Below, in pieces: positions 1 to 8,697 of a DNA stretch of 64,000 nucleotides. The translations under genes were made by a program, and so were the position numbers. The notes beneath the pieces are model-generated. The model saw nothing but the letters and a program-made list of their open reading frames with translations, did no database searches and was not told the DNA's origin. Each line of letters starts with the position of its first letter. Position 1 is the first letter of the stretch. Origin of the DNA: Methanolobus sp. (GTDB lineage Archaea > Halobacteriota > Methanosarcinia > Methanosarcinales > Methanosarcinaceae); contig NZ_JADQBZ010000003.1 of assembly GCF_016278365.1 (NCBI RefSeq), forward strand, positions 213,185 through 277,184, written 5' to 3'.

Positions 1-1014
1 CAAAGCCATTCCTTTTAACCTTGATGCGATTATTGGTTTTTCATGAATGGTATATTCAAATAATTTATTTGGGACCCCTCTTTCGTTGACCTTTGTCTTT
101 AAGAAGGGAATTACGCAAACATCTGCAATAGAAATGTATTTTGAAAGTGTATTTAAATCTACCCACCCGGTAAATTTGACGAAGTCATTAAGGTCTTTCT
201 CAACAACAATATCTTTTAAGTATTGTAGGGAGGGACCATCGCCAACAACTAAAAAGCAAATAGGTATAGTGTCTTTTAACAGCTCTACGGCATCTATAAC
301 AGTTTGAATACCTCTTCTTTTCCAGATGGTTCCTTCAAATAAGACAATAAATCTATTCTCAAGCCCATAATCTTCTTTCACTGCAGTTTCTATAGTGTAG
401 TGTTTTAAGTTTGGTATATTCATTACAACAAATATCTTATCAGGATCAACGTTATTTCGAGCTGAAATGATTTCTTTATCATATGAATTCGTAGCTATGA
501 TAGCATCGGAAAAGTGAACTGCTACTTTTTCAATAATCTTTGATACCTGCACTAAAATCCCACTTCCCTTGAACTGTAAGTTACTTTCCACAGCCTCAGG
601 AAGCATATCATGCAAATCCAGAATTATCCGGGAACCATAGATCAGTTTGAATGGAATAGCTATTAAAATTAAATAATCCGGAGGATTATGTACATGAAAA
701 AAAGAATATTTTTGTGAGTTATTTAAGAGAGAAATTCTATAAAATGCTTTTATACCAAATAATATATGATTTGTGAAAACTGTTAGAAAATTATCTGTTT
801 GCAATTCCTCTGTTACCCTGATTATGTTTATATCGTTTATTCTCTCTGTGCCCTGATGATCTTTATATTTTAAGGATACAAAGTCCACATCATATCCATT
901 ATTATGCAGCGATCGGGATATTTTCATCCTGTTAATATCCCTCGGTAAAGATCTATATGCAACCATACATACATTGTCGTTTTTTTTTCTGTGTGAATTA
1001 TCACTGTGCGTCAT
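1..1014 (-). CDS. Glycosyltransferase family 4-type, partial (runs off the window start)
   Basis: An open frame runs on the minus strand from ATG at 1014-1012 to position 1 with no stop, so the C-terminus lies outside the window. The 338 visible residues align along their whole length with the complete glycosyltransferase at 2843-4069. Both have the N-terminal VCM-AYRS segment, FKLIYGSRIILDLHD in the middle, a W-KRRGIQT strand, VGDGP and a final ERGVPNKLFEYTIHEKPI stretch, the acidic nucleotide-sugar site of GT-B enzymes. It probably transfers a sugar from a nucleotide donor during surface-polysaccharide or glycoprotein synthesis. It lies 34 nt after the FemAB-like gene and reads as the last visible gene of the same minus-strand operon. 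Donor and acceptor cannot be told. Confidence 0.85.
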   Translation of the reverse strand, partial: MTHSDNSHRKKNDNVCMVAYRSLPRDINRMKISRSLHNNGYDVDFVSLKYKDHQGTERINDINIIRVTEELQTDNFLTVFTNHILFGIKAFYRISLLNNSQKYSFFHVHNPPDYLILIAIPFKLIYGSRIILDLHDMLPEAVESNLQFKGSGILVQVSKIIEKVAVHFSDAIIATNSYDKEIISARNNVDPDKIFVVMNIPNLKHYTIETAVKEDYGLENRFIVLFEGTIWKRRGIQTVIDAVELLKDTIPICFLVVGDGPSLQYLKDIVVEKDLNDFVKFTGWVDLNTLSKYISIADVCVIPFLKTKVNERGVPNKLFEYTIHEKPIIASRLKGMAL

Positions 1015-1048
1015 TTATCCTCTAAAACAGGTGGAATATTCAGAATTT

Positions 1049-2074
1049 TTAATATAAATGCTTGAAAAGTATTTCGCTAACTGGTTTATACATTTTAATC
1101 GGCATTTCTCTAAAAACCTGTCTTCCCAATTTATACTTTAAGTTATCACGATTCATAATTGATGAAGTAGGGATATTTGGATAGTAACTATAGCATATTT
1201 CAGTCTCAACAGCTCCCCATCTTTCTTTGAAAGCAATCAATCCTTTATTGTCATATGATGAACGCCCAAAATTGTAGTATTTATAGTTATTTACACATGC
1301 ATCTTCGATACTTTTCCAAACAATTAAATTATTAGGGCGCAGATCAAGATAACCGGGATTGCAAGCGGCATATCCGAAAGTAACAGTATCTTTAAAATAC
1401 TGAAAAACCCCTCCTGCAATAATCTCATTGTTATATTTTACAACATAAAGAATAACATATTCATCCATCAACTCAAACAAATTTTCAAAAAATTTCCATG
1501 GATGACATGGGACGCCAATCTTTTTTTTAGTAATGCAATTTAACTCGCAAAATTCTTTCAGATCTTCCAGGCTTTTAGTAGAATAAACAGAGAGGCCATT
1601 CTTGATTGGTTTTTTAGTTGAACTTCTAGTACCCCTACTTATTTTTTGCCAGACTTCATTAGGATCTGAGGATAATTCAACGGTATGTGCACAAAATGAA
1701 TTTTGAAACTGGAATTTATCATGATTTACTTTATCTCTGATCTCAAACCGATCAGCATTTAATTTATGATATAGATTTATCCCCTCGTCTAACAAATCCT
1801 TTTTTGCAGACTCTGAACCAATACAACTGCTATTGTAGGAGAATGGGACTGTGCAAAGTTCATTGCCTCTTAATTTGCTTCTAACATAGAATGAAGCTAA
1901 CAACCCTATAATATTCTCACTTTCATCTTTTGCAAATAGATATTTGGATTTATATCCAAAGGTTTTTTCCAAAAATGTTTTCCATTCGGGAGTGTGGTAA
2001 ATAGTCGCATCATCACATGTGTATAGAAATTTTTCCCATGCTTCTTCTGTAACATTCTCTATTATTTCTATCAT
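1049..2074 (-). CDS. FemAB/GNAT-fold aminoacyl- or acyltransferase-like protein
   Basis: This 341-residue protein resembles the FemAB-like group of the GNAT fold that sits in polysaccharide islands. It has an N-terminal region with WKTFLEKTFGYKSKYL and a second half with NNEIIAGGVFQYFKDTVTFGYAA followed by PNNLIVWKSIEDAC. The pattern GRSSYDNKGLIAFKERWGA near residue 290 is typical of the family's C-terminal end. Such enzymes transfer an amino acid or acyl group onto a sugar or peptide. Its ATG overlaps the stop of the upstream deacetylase-like gene by 4 nt (ATGA), so the two are translationally coupled. The substrate is not known; modification of an amino-sugar is an inference from the neighbours. 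Confidence 0.7.
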   Translation of the reverse strand: MIEIIENVTEEAWEKFLYTCDDATIYHTPEWKTFLEKTFGYKSKYLFAKDESENIIGLLASFYVRSKLRGNELCTVPFSYNSSCIGSESAKKDLLDEGINLYHKLNADRFEIRDKVNHDKFQFQNSFCAHTVELSSDPNEVWQKISRGTRSSTKKPIKNGLSVYSTKSLEDLKEFCELNCITKKKIGVPCHPWKFFENLFELMDEYVILYVVKYNNEIIAGGVFQYFKDTVTFGYAACNPGYLDLRPNNLIVWKSIEDACVNNYKYYNFGRSSYDNKGLIAFKERWGAVETEICYSYYPNIPTSSIMNRDNLKYKLGRQVFREMPIKMYKPVSEILFKHLY

Positions 2075-2877
2075 GATCTTGTCATCCTCAAAAACTCCTT
2101 CCCTAAATTGAAAACCATGTCTTTAGAATAAAATAACAGCCATTCAAAACCATTTGAGGACCATCTTTCCGGATGAGTTAAAATGTAAAAATTGTTAGTT
2201 TTGCCGCCTTCAATTAATTGAATAAGATCATTAGTCGAATTAATACGAATATTTTCTTTTTTATTAGGAATAAAATCTCTTATACAATGATCAAAATTCC
2301 AGTTTCGTCCAGTATCACATAAATAATTTACAGAATCGCCAATAGACAAATAAGCTTCTCCGAGAATTCCAAAATCCCTGTAATCATATTTTTTCCATAG
2401 ATCACGATTATCATATTTTGACAACGGTTGCCCATGCATACATACAGTTTTTACATCACATAGATCTTTAAACCTTTTCAAATTAGACTCAAAAAGCTTT
2501 ATTGCTTCTTCATAATTACCCTTACACTCATTTAGAACCTCATAGTGGTATCCGATCTCATGCCCCATTTTTTTGACTTTGTTTATAATTTCCGGACAAA
2601 ATAGTTTATCGTTAATTGCCCTAAAATAATAAGTTGCTTTTATGTTATAATCCTGCTCAATTCTTGCAGTTTCCAGTGCTTTTGAGGGGTTTCTGTCAAT
2701 ATCATGACGCATCATCATATACTTTTCAGGTAATATGTCCGCTGTCATATATTCAGCCAGAGTAATTGGGAGGTAGTTATTTTCCTCTAATGAAAAGCAG
2801 AGCTGCTCGAACTTATCCATTGTAAAATCAAAATCATGGTCTTTAATCACAAGAACACTTCCCTTCAAATGAGTCAT
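2071..2877 (-). CDS. Polysaccharide-deacetylase-like protein (NodB fold)
   Basis: A 268-residue protein with the start of a NodB-type metal-dependent deacetylase. It has RHDIDRNPSKAL (the Asp-Asp equivalent and metal-site region) near residue 57, then IKATYYFRA, then the helix MGHEIGYHYEVL with a metal-type H-x-x-x-x-H pattern. MHGQPLSKYD and a late ILTHPERW segment complete the metal and catalytic set expected of the family. It would deacetylate N-acetylated sugars in a surface polymer. The start at 2877 lies 35 nt inside the upstream glycosyltransferase gene, and a later in-frame ATG at 2820 is possible. The C-terminus overlaps the FemAB-like gene, making a tightly packed operon. Confidence 0.75.
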   Translation of the reverse strand: MTHLKGSVLVIKDHDFDFTMDKFEQLCFSLEENNYLPITLAEYMTADILPEKYMMMRHDIDRNPSKALETARIEQDYNIKATYYFRAINDKLFCPEIINKVKKMGHEIGYHYEVLNECKGNYEEAIKLFESNLKRFKDLCDVKTVCMHGQPLSKYDNRDLWKKYDYRDFGILGEAYLSIGDSVNYLCDTGRNWNFDHCIRDFIPNKKENIRINSTNDLIQLIEGGKTNNFYILTHPERWSSNGFEWLLFYSKDMVFNLGKEFLRMTRS

Positions 2878-4069
2878 ATGATCTCAACAATTCGTTCTCC
2901 ATTTTCTCCCATGAATATTCTTCTTCGTATCTTCGTTTGGCATCACTGATCATCTTCCTGGTTTCTTCCGGGTTATTAAAACACCAAAGTATCTTTTCTG
3001 CCAGATCATCTGCATTTCCGGGCTCATAAAATAGTATCTCTTTCTCAGAAAAAGTCAAAGCCATTCCTTTTAACCTTGATGCGATTATTGGTTTTTCATG
3101 AATGGTATATTCAAATAATTTATTTGGGACCCCTCTTTCGTTGACCTTTGTCTTTAAGAAGGGGATTACACAAACATCTGCCATAGAAATGTATTTTGAA
3201 AGTGTGTTTAAGTCTACCCACCCGGTAAATTCGACGAGATCATTGAGATCTTTCTCAGCCACAATATCTTTTAAGTTCTCTACAAATGGACCATCGCCGA
3301 CAATTATCAGGTAAATGGGTATCTTATTTTTTAATTGATTAACAGAATCTATTATAGTTTGAATGCCCCTTCTTTTCCAGACGGTTCCCTGAAATAGGAC
3401 AATGAATTTATTCTCAAGACCGTAATCTTTTTTCACCGCATTTTCTATAGTATACTGTTTTAAGTTTGGTGTGTTCATCACAACAAATATCTTATCAGGG
3501 TCAACTTTATTTCGAGATGCAATGATTTCTTTGTCATACGAATTAGTTGCTATGATCGCGTCTGAAAAAGAAATAGAGATTCTCTCTATCATCTCTGATA
3601 ACTTAACTAATATGCTACTTCCTTTAAAACGTAAGTTACTTTCCACAGCTTCTGGAAACATATCATGTAAATCCAAAATTATTCTGGACCCATAGATCAG
3701 TTTAAATGGAATAGCTATTACTATAAGAAAATCAGGAGGCGTATGAATATGAAAATAGGAATATCTTTTCGTTCGGTTTAGATCAAGGACCTTGAAAAAG
3801 GATCGTGTAATAAATGATATATAATTATACAGTAGTTTAGAATAATCCTTCCTCTGATGATCGCCGTTTATCCGGATAACATTTACATCATATATTTTTT
3901 CTTCCGATTGTTGATTTTCATCTAATATGCAAATGAAGTCAACATCACATTCCTTTTCGCATAAAGATTGGGCTATCTTTAATCTATTCATAAATTTAGG
4001 TATGGAACGATATGCAATCATACACACATTGGTTTTTTCAATTTGTGTTCTTTGGATTGGTGGAATCAT
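2843..4069 (-). CDS. Glycosyltransferase family 4-type protein
   Basis: A complete 408-residue GT-B glycosyltransferase. The N-terminal half contains KLIYGSRIILDLHDMFPEAVE and ATNSYDKEII. The C-terminal half has the donor-site strand GTVWKRRGIQTIIDS, IVGDGP, FTGWVDLNTLSKYISMADVCVIPF and the ERGVPNKLFEYTIHEKPIIAS segment, whose Glu would contact the nucleotide-sugar ribose. It ends with EEYSWEKMENELLRSY, the usual closing helix. It is paralogous to the partial gene at 1-1014; the 3' portions are nearly identical at the DNA level while the N-termini have diverged. It heads the visible minus-strand group 4069-1. A nearby AT-rich spacer (4070-4295) separates it from wecC. Confidence 0.9.
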   Translation of the reverse strand: MIPPIQRTQIEKTNVCMIAYRSIPKFMNRLKIAQSLCEKECDVDFICILDENQQSEEKIYDVNVIRINGDHQRKDYSKLLYNYISFITRSFFKVLDLNRTKRYSYFHIHTPPDFLIVIAIPFKLIYGSRIILDLHDMFPEAVESNLRFKGSSILVKLSEMIERISISFSDAIIATNSYDKEIIASRNKVDPDKIFVVMNTPNLKQYTIENAVKKDYGLENKFIVLFQGTVWKRRGIQTIIDSVNQLKNKIPIYLIIVGDGPFVENLKDIVAEKDLNDLVEFTGWVDLNTLSKYISMADVCVIPFLKTKVNERGVPNKLFEYTIHEKPIIASRLKGMALTFSEKEILFYEPGNADDLAEKILWCFNNPEETRKMISDAKRRYEEEYSWEKMENELLRSYDSFEGKCSCD

Positions 4070-4295
4070 TTTACAACCTTAATCCCAATTCAATGACTTC
4101 GTCTTTATTTTTATGATTTTATGATAAAAATATGAATTTCACTGATCATGAACAAATATTCTTTTCAATACCTTCCATCTGCAACAATATATTTGCAGAG
4201 TATGTACCATCCGTACTATTATCTCTAAAACAATGTATATAGAATTATAGGAAACACTAAAAATAAAAAACACAGACCGTTTTATGGTTTTCCAA

Positions 4296-5540
4296 TCAAG
4301 CTATACTCTTATTATAATTGAGCTCCAATCCTGTTTGCTTCGACAGGACGTTTTTTGAATCTACGATATTTGGATTTTTCATCATATGATACAAATCATC
4401 AGGGTTCATTTCCCGAAACTCCGAATGATCCGTCAGCACAACAATACAATCACTTCCCTTAACAGCCTCTTCCAGGCTCAAAATAGGATACTCGAACTCC
4501 TTAACAAATGGATCATAGATCCTGATAGTAAACCCTTCCTTCTCTGCCAGTTTGATGAATTTCAGCGCAGGAGTTGCTCTTGTATCTGCAATATCTCCCT
4601 TATAGGCCACCCCAAAGACAGTGATCACAGGGTTCTCTATACCGTTGACAAGATCTTTAACTTTCTTTAAAACATGGATAGGCATGGAGTCGTTGATATT
4701 GCGGGCTAAAGTTATCAGACTACTATCGCTTGTGTTTTCAGTAAGGAACCAGGGGTCAATAGCTATACAATGTCCACCTACTCCAGGGCCAGGTTTGTGG
4801 ATGTTTACCCTGGGATGCTTGTTTGCTATCTCTATAGCTTCCCATATGTTGATGTCGTAGTCCTCGGCGAGCATTGAAAGCTCATTAGCAAGAGCGATGT
4901 TCACATCACGGTAGGTGTTCTCCATGAGCTTGATCATCTCTGCTGTGGTGCTGGTTGTGAGATAGAGGTTGCCTTTAACAAAACTGGAGTACAGATCACG
5001 GGTGAGTTCGGTGGCCTTCTCATCAAGGCCGCCGATAACCCTGTCGTTGTTGACCATCTCATGCAGAGTATTACCGGGGATAGCACGCTCTGGGCAGTGG
5101 GATATGTAGAAGTCCTGTGATGCTTTCAGGCCGGATCGTTCCAGTATTCTTCTGACCCTTTTCTCGCAGGTCTTGGGCGGGATGGTGGACTCAATGATAA
5201 CAATGTTACCTTTCTCCAAATGGGGGATTATCATCTCGCAGGCGGAAACCACGTATTTCAGATCAGCCATACGGAGCTCTGCATCAAAAGGGGTGGGAAC
5301 AGCTACAAGAAAAACGTCAGCTTTCTCTACTTTTGTGCTTGCTCTGAAGCTTTCCTTTTTGCATGCCCCATCTAAGAGTTCCTGAAAACCTTTCTCTTCA
5401 AAAGGCATCTTGCAGTCTTTAAGGGTATTTACAACTCTTTCGTTGATGTCCACTCCAACAACATCCATTCCATTGTTTGCAAACAGGAGTGCAGTAGGAA
5501 GGCCAATGTAGCCCAATCCCAGAACACATAATTTTATCAT
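4296..5540 (-). CDS. wecC: UDP-N-acetyl-D-mannosamine dehydrogenase (WecC type)
   Basis: This enzyme oxidises UDP-ManNAc to UDP-ManNAcA with two NAD+. It belongs to the UDP-glucose/GDP-mannose dehydrogenase family. The start is placed at ATG 5540, because KLCVLGLGYIGLPTA (Rossmann GxGxxG) follows at once and AGGTG lies 5 nt upstream; an ATG at 5594 would add 18 unconserved residues. Family landmarks are VPTPFD, ESTIPPKTC, the central EMIKLMENTYRDVNIALANE helix, the catalytic-cysteine loop PGPGVGGHCIAIDPWFL and the C-terminal GVAYKGDIADTRATPAL. It lies 34 nt downstream of wecB, whose product it would use. The pair supplies an acidic amino-sugar for the surrounding glycosyltransferases. Confidence 0.93.
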   Translation of the reverse strand: MIKLCVLGLGYIGLPTALLFANNGMDVVGVDINERVVNTLKDCKMPFEEKGFQELLDGACKKESFRASTKVEKADVFLVAVPTPFDAELRMADLKYVVSACEMIIPHLEKGNIVIIESTIPPKTCEKRVRRILERSGLKASQDFYISHCPERAIPGNTLHEMVNNDRVIGGLDEKATELTRDLYSSFVKGNLYLTTSTTAEMIKLMENTYRDVNIALANELSMLAEDYDINIWEAIEIANKHPRVNIHKPGPGVGGHCIAIDPWFLTENTSDSSLITLARNINDSMPIHVLKKVKDLVNGIENPVITVFGVAYKGDIADTRATPALKFIKLAEKEGFTIRIYDPFVKEFEYPILSLEEAVKGSDCIVVLTDHSEFREMNPDDLYHMMKNPNIVDSKNVLSKQTGLELNYNKSIA

Positions 5541-5574
5541 GGTAGCACCTATCGTCTTTATATTTGTAGATTTG

Positions 5575-6645
5575 TCAACCAAGGATCTTGTCAATTATCA
5601 ATTCGGCTGCGTTTCCCCTGCCATAGGGATTATTCCAGCTTGTTGCAGAGTCTGTCATTTCCTTTGCAAGTTGTGTTATATTGCTGTTCACTCCGGCTAT
5701 GACATTAGCTCCCACATCAACTGTTTCAGGCCTCTCAGTATTGTCCCTTAAAGTGATGCAAGGCACACCAAGGATGCATCCTTCTTCCTGCAATCCTCCG
5801 CTATCAGTGAGTATCAGCTTTGCATCACCTTCAAGCTGCAGGAAATCCAGATATCCGATTGGTTCGATCAATTTTGTACCATCTGGAATCTTCAGGTCAA
5901 ATTCCCGTATCTTCTTTACAGTTCGCGGATGGGCAGGGAAAATAATTGGCAGGCTGAACGCCTGATATATTTGTTCAAAGCCAGTAAGTATACTTGAAAG
6001 ACGTTCTTTTTTATCCGTGTTCTCTGCCCTGTGAACAGTTGTCAGGAAATATTCGTCTTTTTTCATATTTAGTTCAGACAGAGTATGTCTGGTTTCTTTT
6101 GATATCTCCAGATTCTGATAAATGGCATCAACAACAGTGTTGCCTGTAACGAAGATCTTTTCTTCGGGGATACCTTCGGCAAGAAGATACTTTTTTGAAT
6201 GCTCAGTGGGCGCAAACAGATAATCTGAAATATGATCCGCAACGATTCTGTTGATCTCTTCAGGCATGCTTCGGTCAAAGCTTCTCAGGCCAGCTTCCAC
6301 ATGACCTATCATGACATGCAGTTTGGAGGCGGCTAACGCACCGGCAAGGACAGTATTGGTATCGCCCTGGACAAATACTACATCAGGAGTATCCTGTATT
6401 AGTATTTTCTCGATGCCTGATATCATCTTTGCAGTCTGTTCACCATGTAAACCTGAACCAACATCAAGATTGTACTTCGGCACAGGCAGTTTCAGGTCAT
6501 TAAAAAATACTTTGTCCATCTCGAAGGAATAGTGCTGGCCTGTATGCAATATATAGTAGTCAATACCCCGATTCTCACATTCTCTGATAAGCGGGCTCAT
6601 TTTAATGATCTCGGGACGGGTTCCAAGGATGATTGCAATCTTCAT
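5575..6645 (-). CDS. wecB: UDP-N-acetylglucosamine 2-epimerase, non-hydrolysing (WecB)
   Basis: A 356-residue epimerase that interconverts UDP-GlcNAc and UDP-ManNAc. It begins with IILGTRPEIIKMSPLI, the family N-terminus. It continues with HTGQHYS, VQGDTNTVLAGALAA, HVEAGLRSFDRSMPEEINR (the active-site segment), TVHRAENT, HPRT and the late TDSGGLQEEGCILGVPCITLRDNTERPET block with its UDP-binding residues. Its length is typical. The upstream region has a purine-rich GGGAAAG ribosome site and the AT-rich promoter candidate AATATATTTTAAAA. It is cotranscribed with wecC on the minus strand and feeds it UDP-ManNAc. Confidence 0.95.
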   Translation of the reverse strand: MKIAIILGTRPEIIKMSPLIRECENRGIDYYILHTGQHYSFEMDKVFFNDLKLPVPKYNLDVGSGLHGEQTAKMISGIEKILIQDTPDVVFVQGDTNTVLAGALAASKLHVMIGHVEAGLRSFDRSMPEEINRIVADHISDYLFAPTEHSKKYLLAEGIPEEKIFVTGNTVVDAIYQNLEISKETRHTLSELNMKKDEYFLTTVHRAENTDKKERLSSILTGFEQIYQAFSLPIIFPAHPRTVKKIREFDLKIPDGTKLIEPIGYLDFLQLEGDAKLILTDSGGLQEEGCILGVPCITLRDNTERPETVDVGANVIAGVNSNITQLAKEMTDSATSWNNPYGRGNAAELIIDKILG

Positions 6646-6899
6646 CTTCTTTCCCCCTTTTTAAAATATATTCCTTCAGTACCCCTTATGCTTTCCTTCA
6701 ACCACTCGTTTTTCCTCCCAATTCTCTTTATGTTATCAATTATCAGTATCATCTTAGGAACAAACCCCTTTTATTCCTTTGACCCCCAGTATAATTTAAC
6801 TTAACACCAGTAAGATCCACTCTTCACTTATCGATCCTCAATGCCCCCTTAAGAACACCCCACTTCGACCCTTTCATAACACCTAATATAATATAATAT
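6646..6899. promoter_or_regulatory. AT-rich spacer with the likely wecB promoter
   Basis: This 254-nt gap separates the acyltransferase end from the wecB start. On the minus strand an ATATATTTTAAAA tract lies just upstream of the GGGAAAG ribosome site of wecB and can act as a TATA element. No coding frame, tRNA or strong hairpin was seen in the rest. Confidence 0.4.
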
Positions 6900-7475
6900 T
6901 TATAATTTTGAAACTGGCTTCTTGTCAAATTGAAATACCGCTTCAGCAGGATTACCCCGTGCGATGCAATTTGAAGGAATATCTTTACTTACAACTGATC
7001 CCGCTGTGACTATTGAATTCTCCCCAATAGTGACTCCTGGTAATATCACAACACCTACAGCAATCCAAGCTCCTCTTTTAATTGTCACCGGCGATGTCTT
7101 TGTAAACATCTTCGATATCCTAGGATGCGTTTCACTAAAATATAAGGGAGGAGAAGTATGGACCAATATTAAGTTCCTTCCACTGAGAGCCACATCGTCT
7201 TCTATCTTTATCATATGCGGATATACAGGGTCGATATAAACTTCAAAACCAATGAACACGTTTTTCCCAATATCAACCCCTCTGATCTTTTGGCATCGTG
7301 CTCTCATGTTTGGGGCCATCGGCAGGTATAATGCAAACATTTGGATAAAGCGGCCTAATATCGCTTTAACCAATGAGCCAAAGTCTTCTTCTTCCAATTT
7401 AGCTGTTCCCATTCCAACTCTGATCTTTCGATAAAAATAATTACCAAAACTCATAGTACTCCATAAATAGGGCAT
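6900..7475 (-). CDS. Hexapeptide-repeat O-acetyltransferase-like protein
   Basis: A 191-residue protein of the left-handed beta-helix acyltransferase group (maltose/serine O-acetyltransferase-like, used in capsule and LPS modification). Hexapeptide turns are visible in VDIGKNVFIGFEVYID and then in GAWIAVGVVILPGVTIGENSIVTAGSVV. The group's usual ending SKDIPSNCIARGNPAE follows. The likely catalytic His is in LILVHTSPPLY. The N-terminus (about residues 1-50) is family-unspecific and contains a hydrophobic stretch around ILGRFIQMFALYLPM. The start could be ATG 7475 or ATG 7454 (MSFGNYF). It is probably an O- or N-acetylating enzyme for the polysaccharide built by its neighbours. Confidence 0.82.
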   Translation of the reverse strand: MPYLWSTMSFGNYFYRKIRVGMGTAKLEEEDFGSLVKAILGRFIQMFALYLPMAPNMRARCQKIRGVDIGKNVFIGFEVYIDPVYPHMIKIEDDVALSGRNLILVHTSPPLYFSETHPRISKMFTKTSPVTIKRGAWIAVGVVILPGVTIGENSIVTAGSVVSKDIPSNCIARGNPAEAVFQFDKKPVSKL

Positions 7476-7495
7476 TATAGTGCATTATCTGACAG

Positions 7496-7703
7496 TCATC
7501 TACCCGTTAATATTCCTGAAGAATTAACTCCAAAGGCCGGAAGTAGACTCTCATGAATAAATGGCCGGTAGTAAGCACTTTCTTTACACTTTACAGAATC
7601 AGAGTAGACTGGATGAGGGCCCTGAATAATTTTCCAGAGTTTCCTCCAGGCAATCGATAATATGATCCCTATAATATTAAATCCCCCCAACTGCAGCTAT
7701 CAT
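7496..7703 (-). pseudogene. Possible small membrane-protein remnant with frameshift at a G6 tract
   Basis: On the minus strand a frame of about 64 codons (7690-7496) starts only with TTG and has no ribosome site. An ATG at 7703 opens the peptide MIAAVGG. It would join the longer frame (FNIIGIILSIAW, then WKIIQGPHPVYS) if one base of the six-G tract at 7683-7688 were skipped. The joined product would have one hydrophobic N-terminal segment. The protein is not recognised. It may be a broken or slippage-prone gene of the polysaccharide island, or chance. Confidence 0.3.
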
Positions 7704-8001
7704 AGGAAAAGAGAATAGCATTACTCACAGCGAGATTGTCACCTCTCTTTCCCTTAATAATTGTTTATGATGATAAGCGCGGCTTAATAAGCTCTCATTG
7801 CTCATCACTGAGTTCTCTGAACTCCATCATTCTCCCATACGTTAATTGTAAGAAGTAGTATTTATAGTTTGAAAATGGATTTATCAGACTGGAGTAAATA
7901 ACTGACATTTAACTTACATTTAACTGATATTACGATGTTTTTTTGATTTAAACATTCCTGCTTATATAGAGGTTACCCTAAAAGGAAATAAGGGAATCAG
8001 T
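7704..8001. promoter_or_regulatory. Intergenic region with promoter and 11-bp tandem repeat before the PPTase gene
   Basis: No gene is seen here. The direct repeat ACATTTAACT occurs at 7905-7914 and again at 7916-7925, one helical turn apart. It lies about 40-55 bp upstream of a TATA element, CTTATATAG, at 7961-7969. A start site would fall near 7992, leaving a very short leader with AAGGGAA just before the ATG at 8002. The spacing suits an upstream activator site for the carrier-protein cassette. The binding protein is unknown. Confidence 0.45.
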
Positions 8002-8697
8002 ATGGAACCTAAAACATTAAACATATCATCCACTGTCTCTCTTGAGGACATACCTCATTTATGGGAACAGAATGATACTCTTATCCTTGTTATAAACATT
8101 AATGATTATGGCACACTGAGCTATGATCATCTCGACAACATCGAGAAGGAACATCTGGAAAACTTACAAACCGGATATTTCAGAAAAAGATATAATATCT
8201 CCCGAATGGTTTTGAAATGCATCCTATGTGTTCTGCTTGAGAAGCAATCCACTTTCGATGTATCCATCTACAAAGACAAATATGGTCGGCTCCATGTGCC
8301 TGACCATGATGAATTTAACATCTGTATTTCATATACAGGAGATGTATTCTTTCTGGCTATCTCAAAGATCAAGGTTGGTATTGATGCAGAAAAATGGAAA
8401 CACACATCTCTTAGAAATGTTTCAAAGTATATGCAGATAAAAAAATTATGTGCTGATGGATGCGCAACCGACCTTATGTGTTTGACATCATGGACCCTGA
8501 AAGAAGCGTATTGCAAATTTTCTAATCAGAGCATTTTTTCTTATCTCAATAAAGCACCAGATATTGATAATATATGCCATTCCAGCTATTTTATAAACAA
8601 CAAATACATACTTACCGTTGTTACAGGTTCAGTACGGTACAAAATCAATATAAGTTTTTTTGAAAAATATTCTCACAGCAAGATTATATTTGAATAA
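8002..8697 (+). CDS. 4'-phosphopantetheinyl transferase superfamily protein
   Basis: This 231-residue protein carries the two signature motifs of the Sfp/AcpS superfamily: VGIDAE at residues 125-130 (Mg2+ Asp/Glu) and WTLKEAYCKF from residue 164 (the W-x-x-K-E-A-x-x-K motif). FNICISYTGD just before motif one corresponds to the usual substrate-binding S-H-S region in modified form, with S-Y-T here. It would transfer phosphopantetheine from CoA to Ser38 of the carrier protein encoded 219 nt downstream. Length fits the Sfp type rather than the short AcpS type. The gene is AT-rich compared with the housekeeping genes, possibly a sign of transfer. A TATA element at 7961 and a short leader indicate its own promoter. 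Confidence 0.87.
   Translation: MEPKTLNISSTVSLEDIPHLWEQNDTLILVININDYGTLSYDHLDNIEKEHLENLQTGYFRKRYNISRMVLKCILCVLLEKQSTFDVSIYKDKYGRLHVPDHDEFNICISYTGDVFFLAISKIKVGIDAEKWKHTSLRNVSKYMQIKKLCADGCATDLMCLTSWTLKEAYCKFSNQSIFSYLNKAPDIDNICHSSYFINNKYILTVVTGSVRYKINISFFEKYSHSKIIFE

Noticed and set aside
1..7475. Insertion sequence causing the glycosyltransferase duplication
   Set aside because: No transposase frame or terminal inverted repeats were found between or beside the copies.
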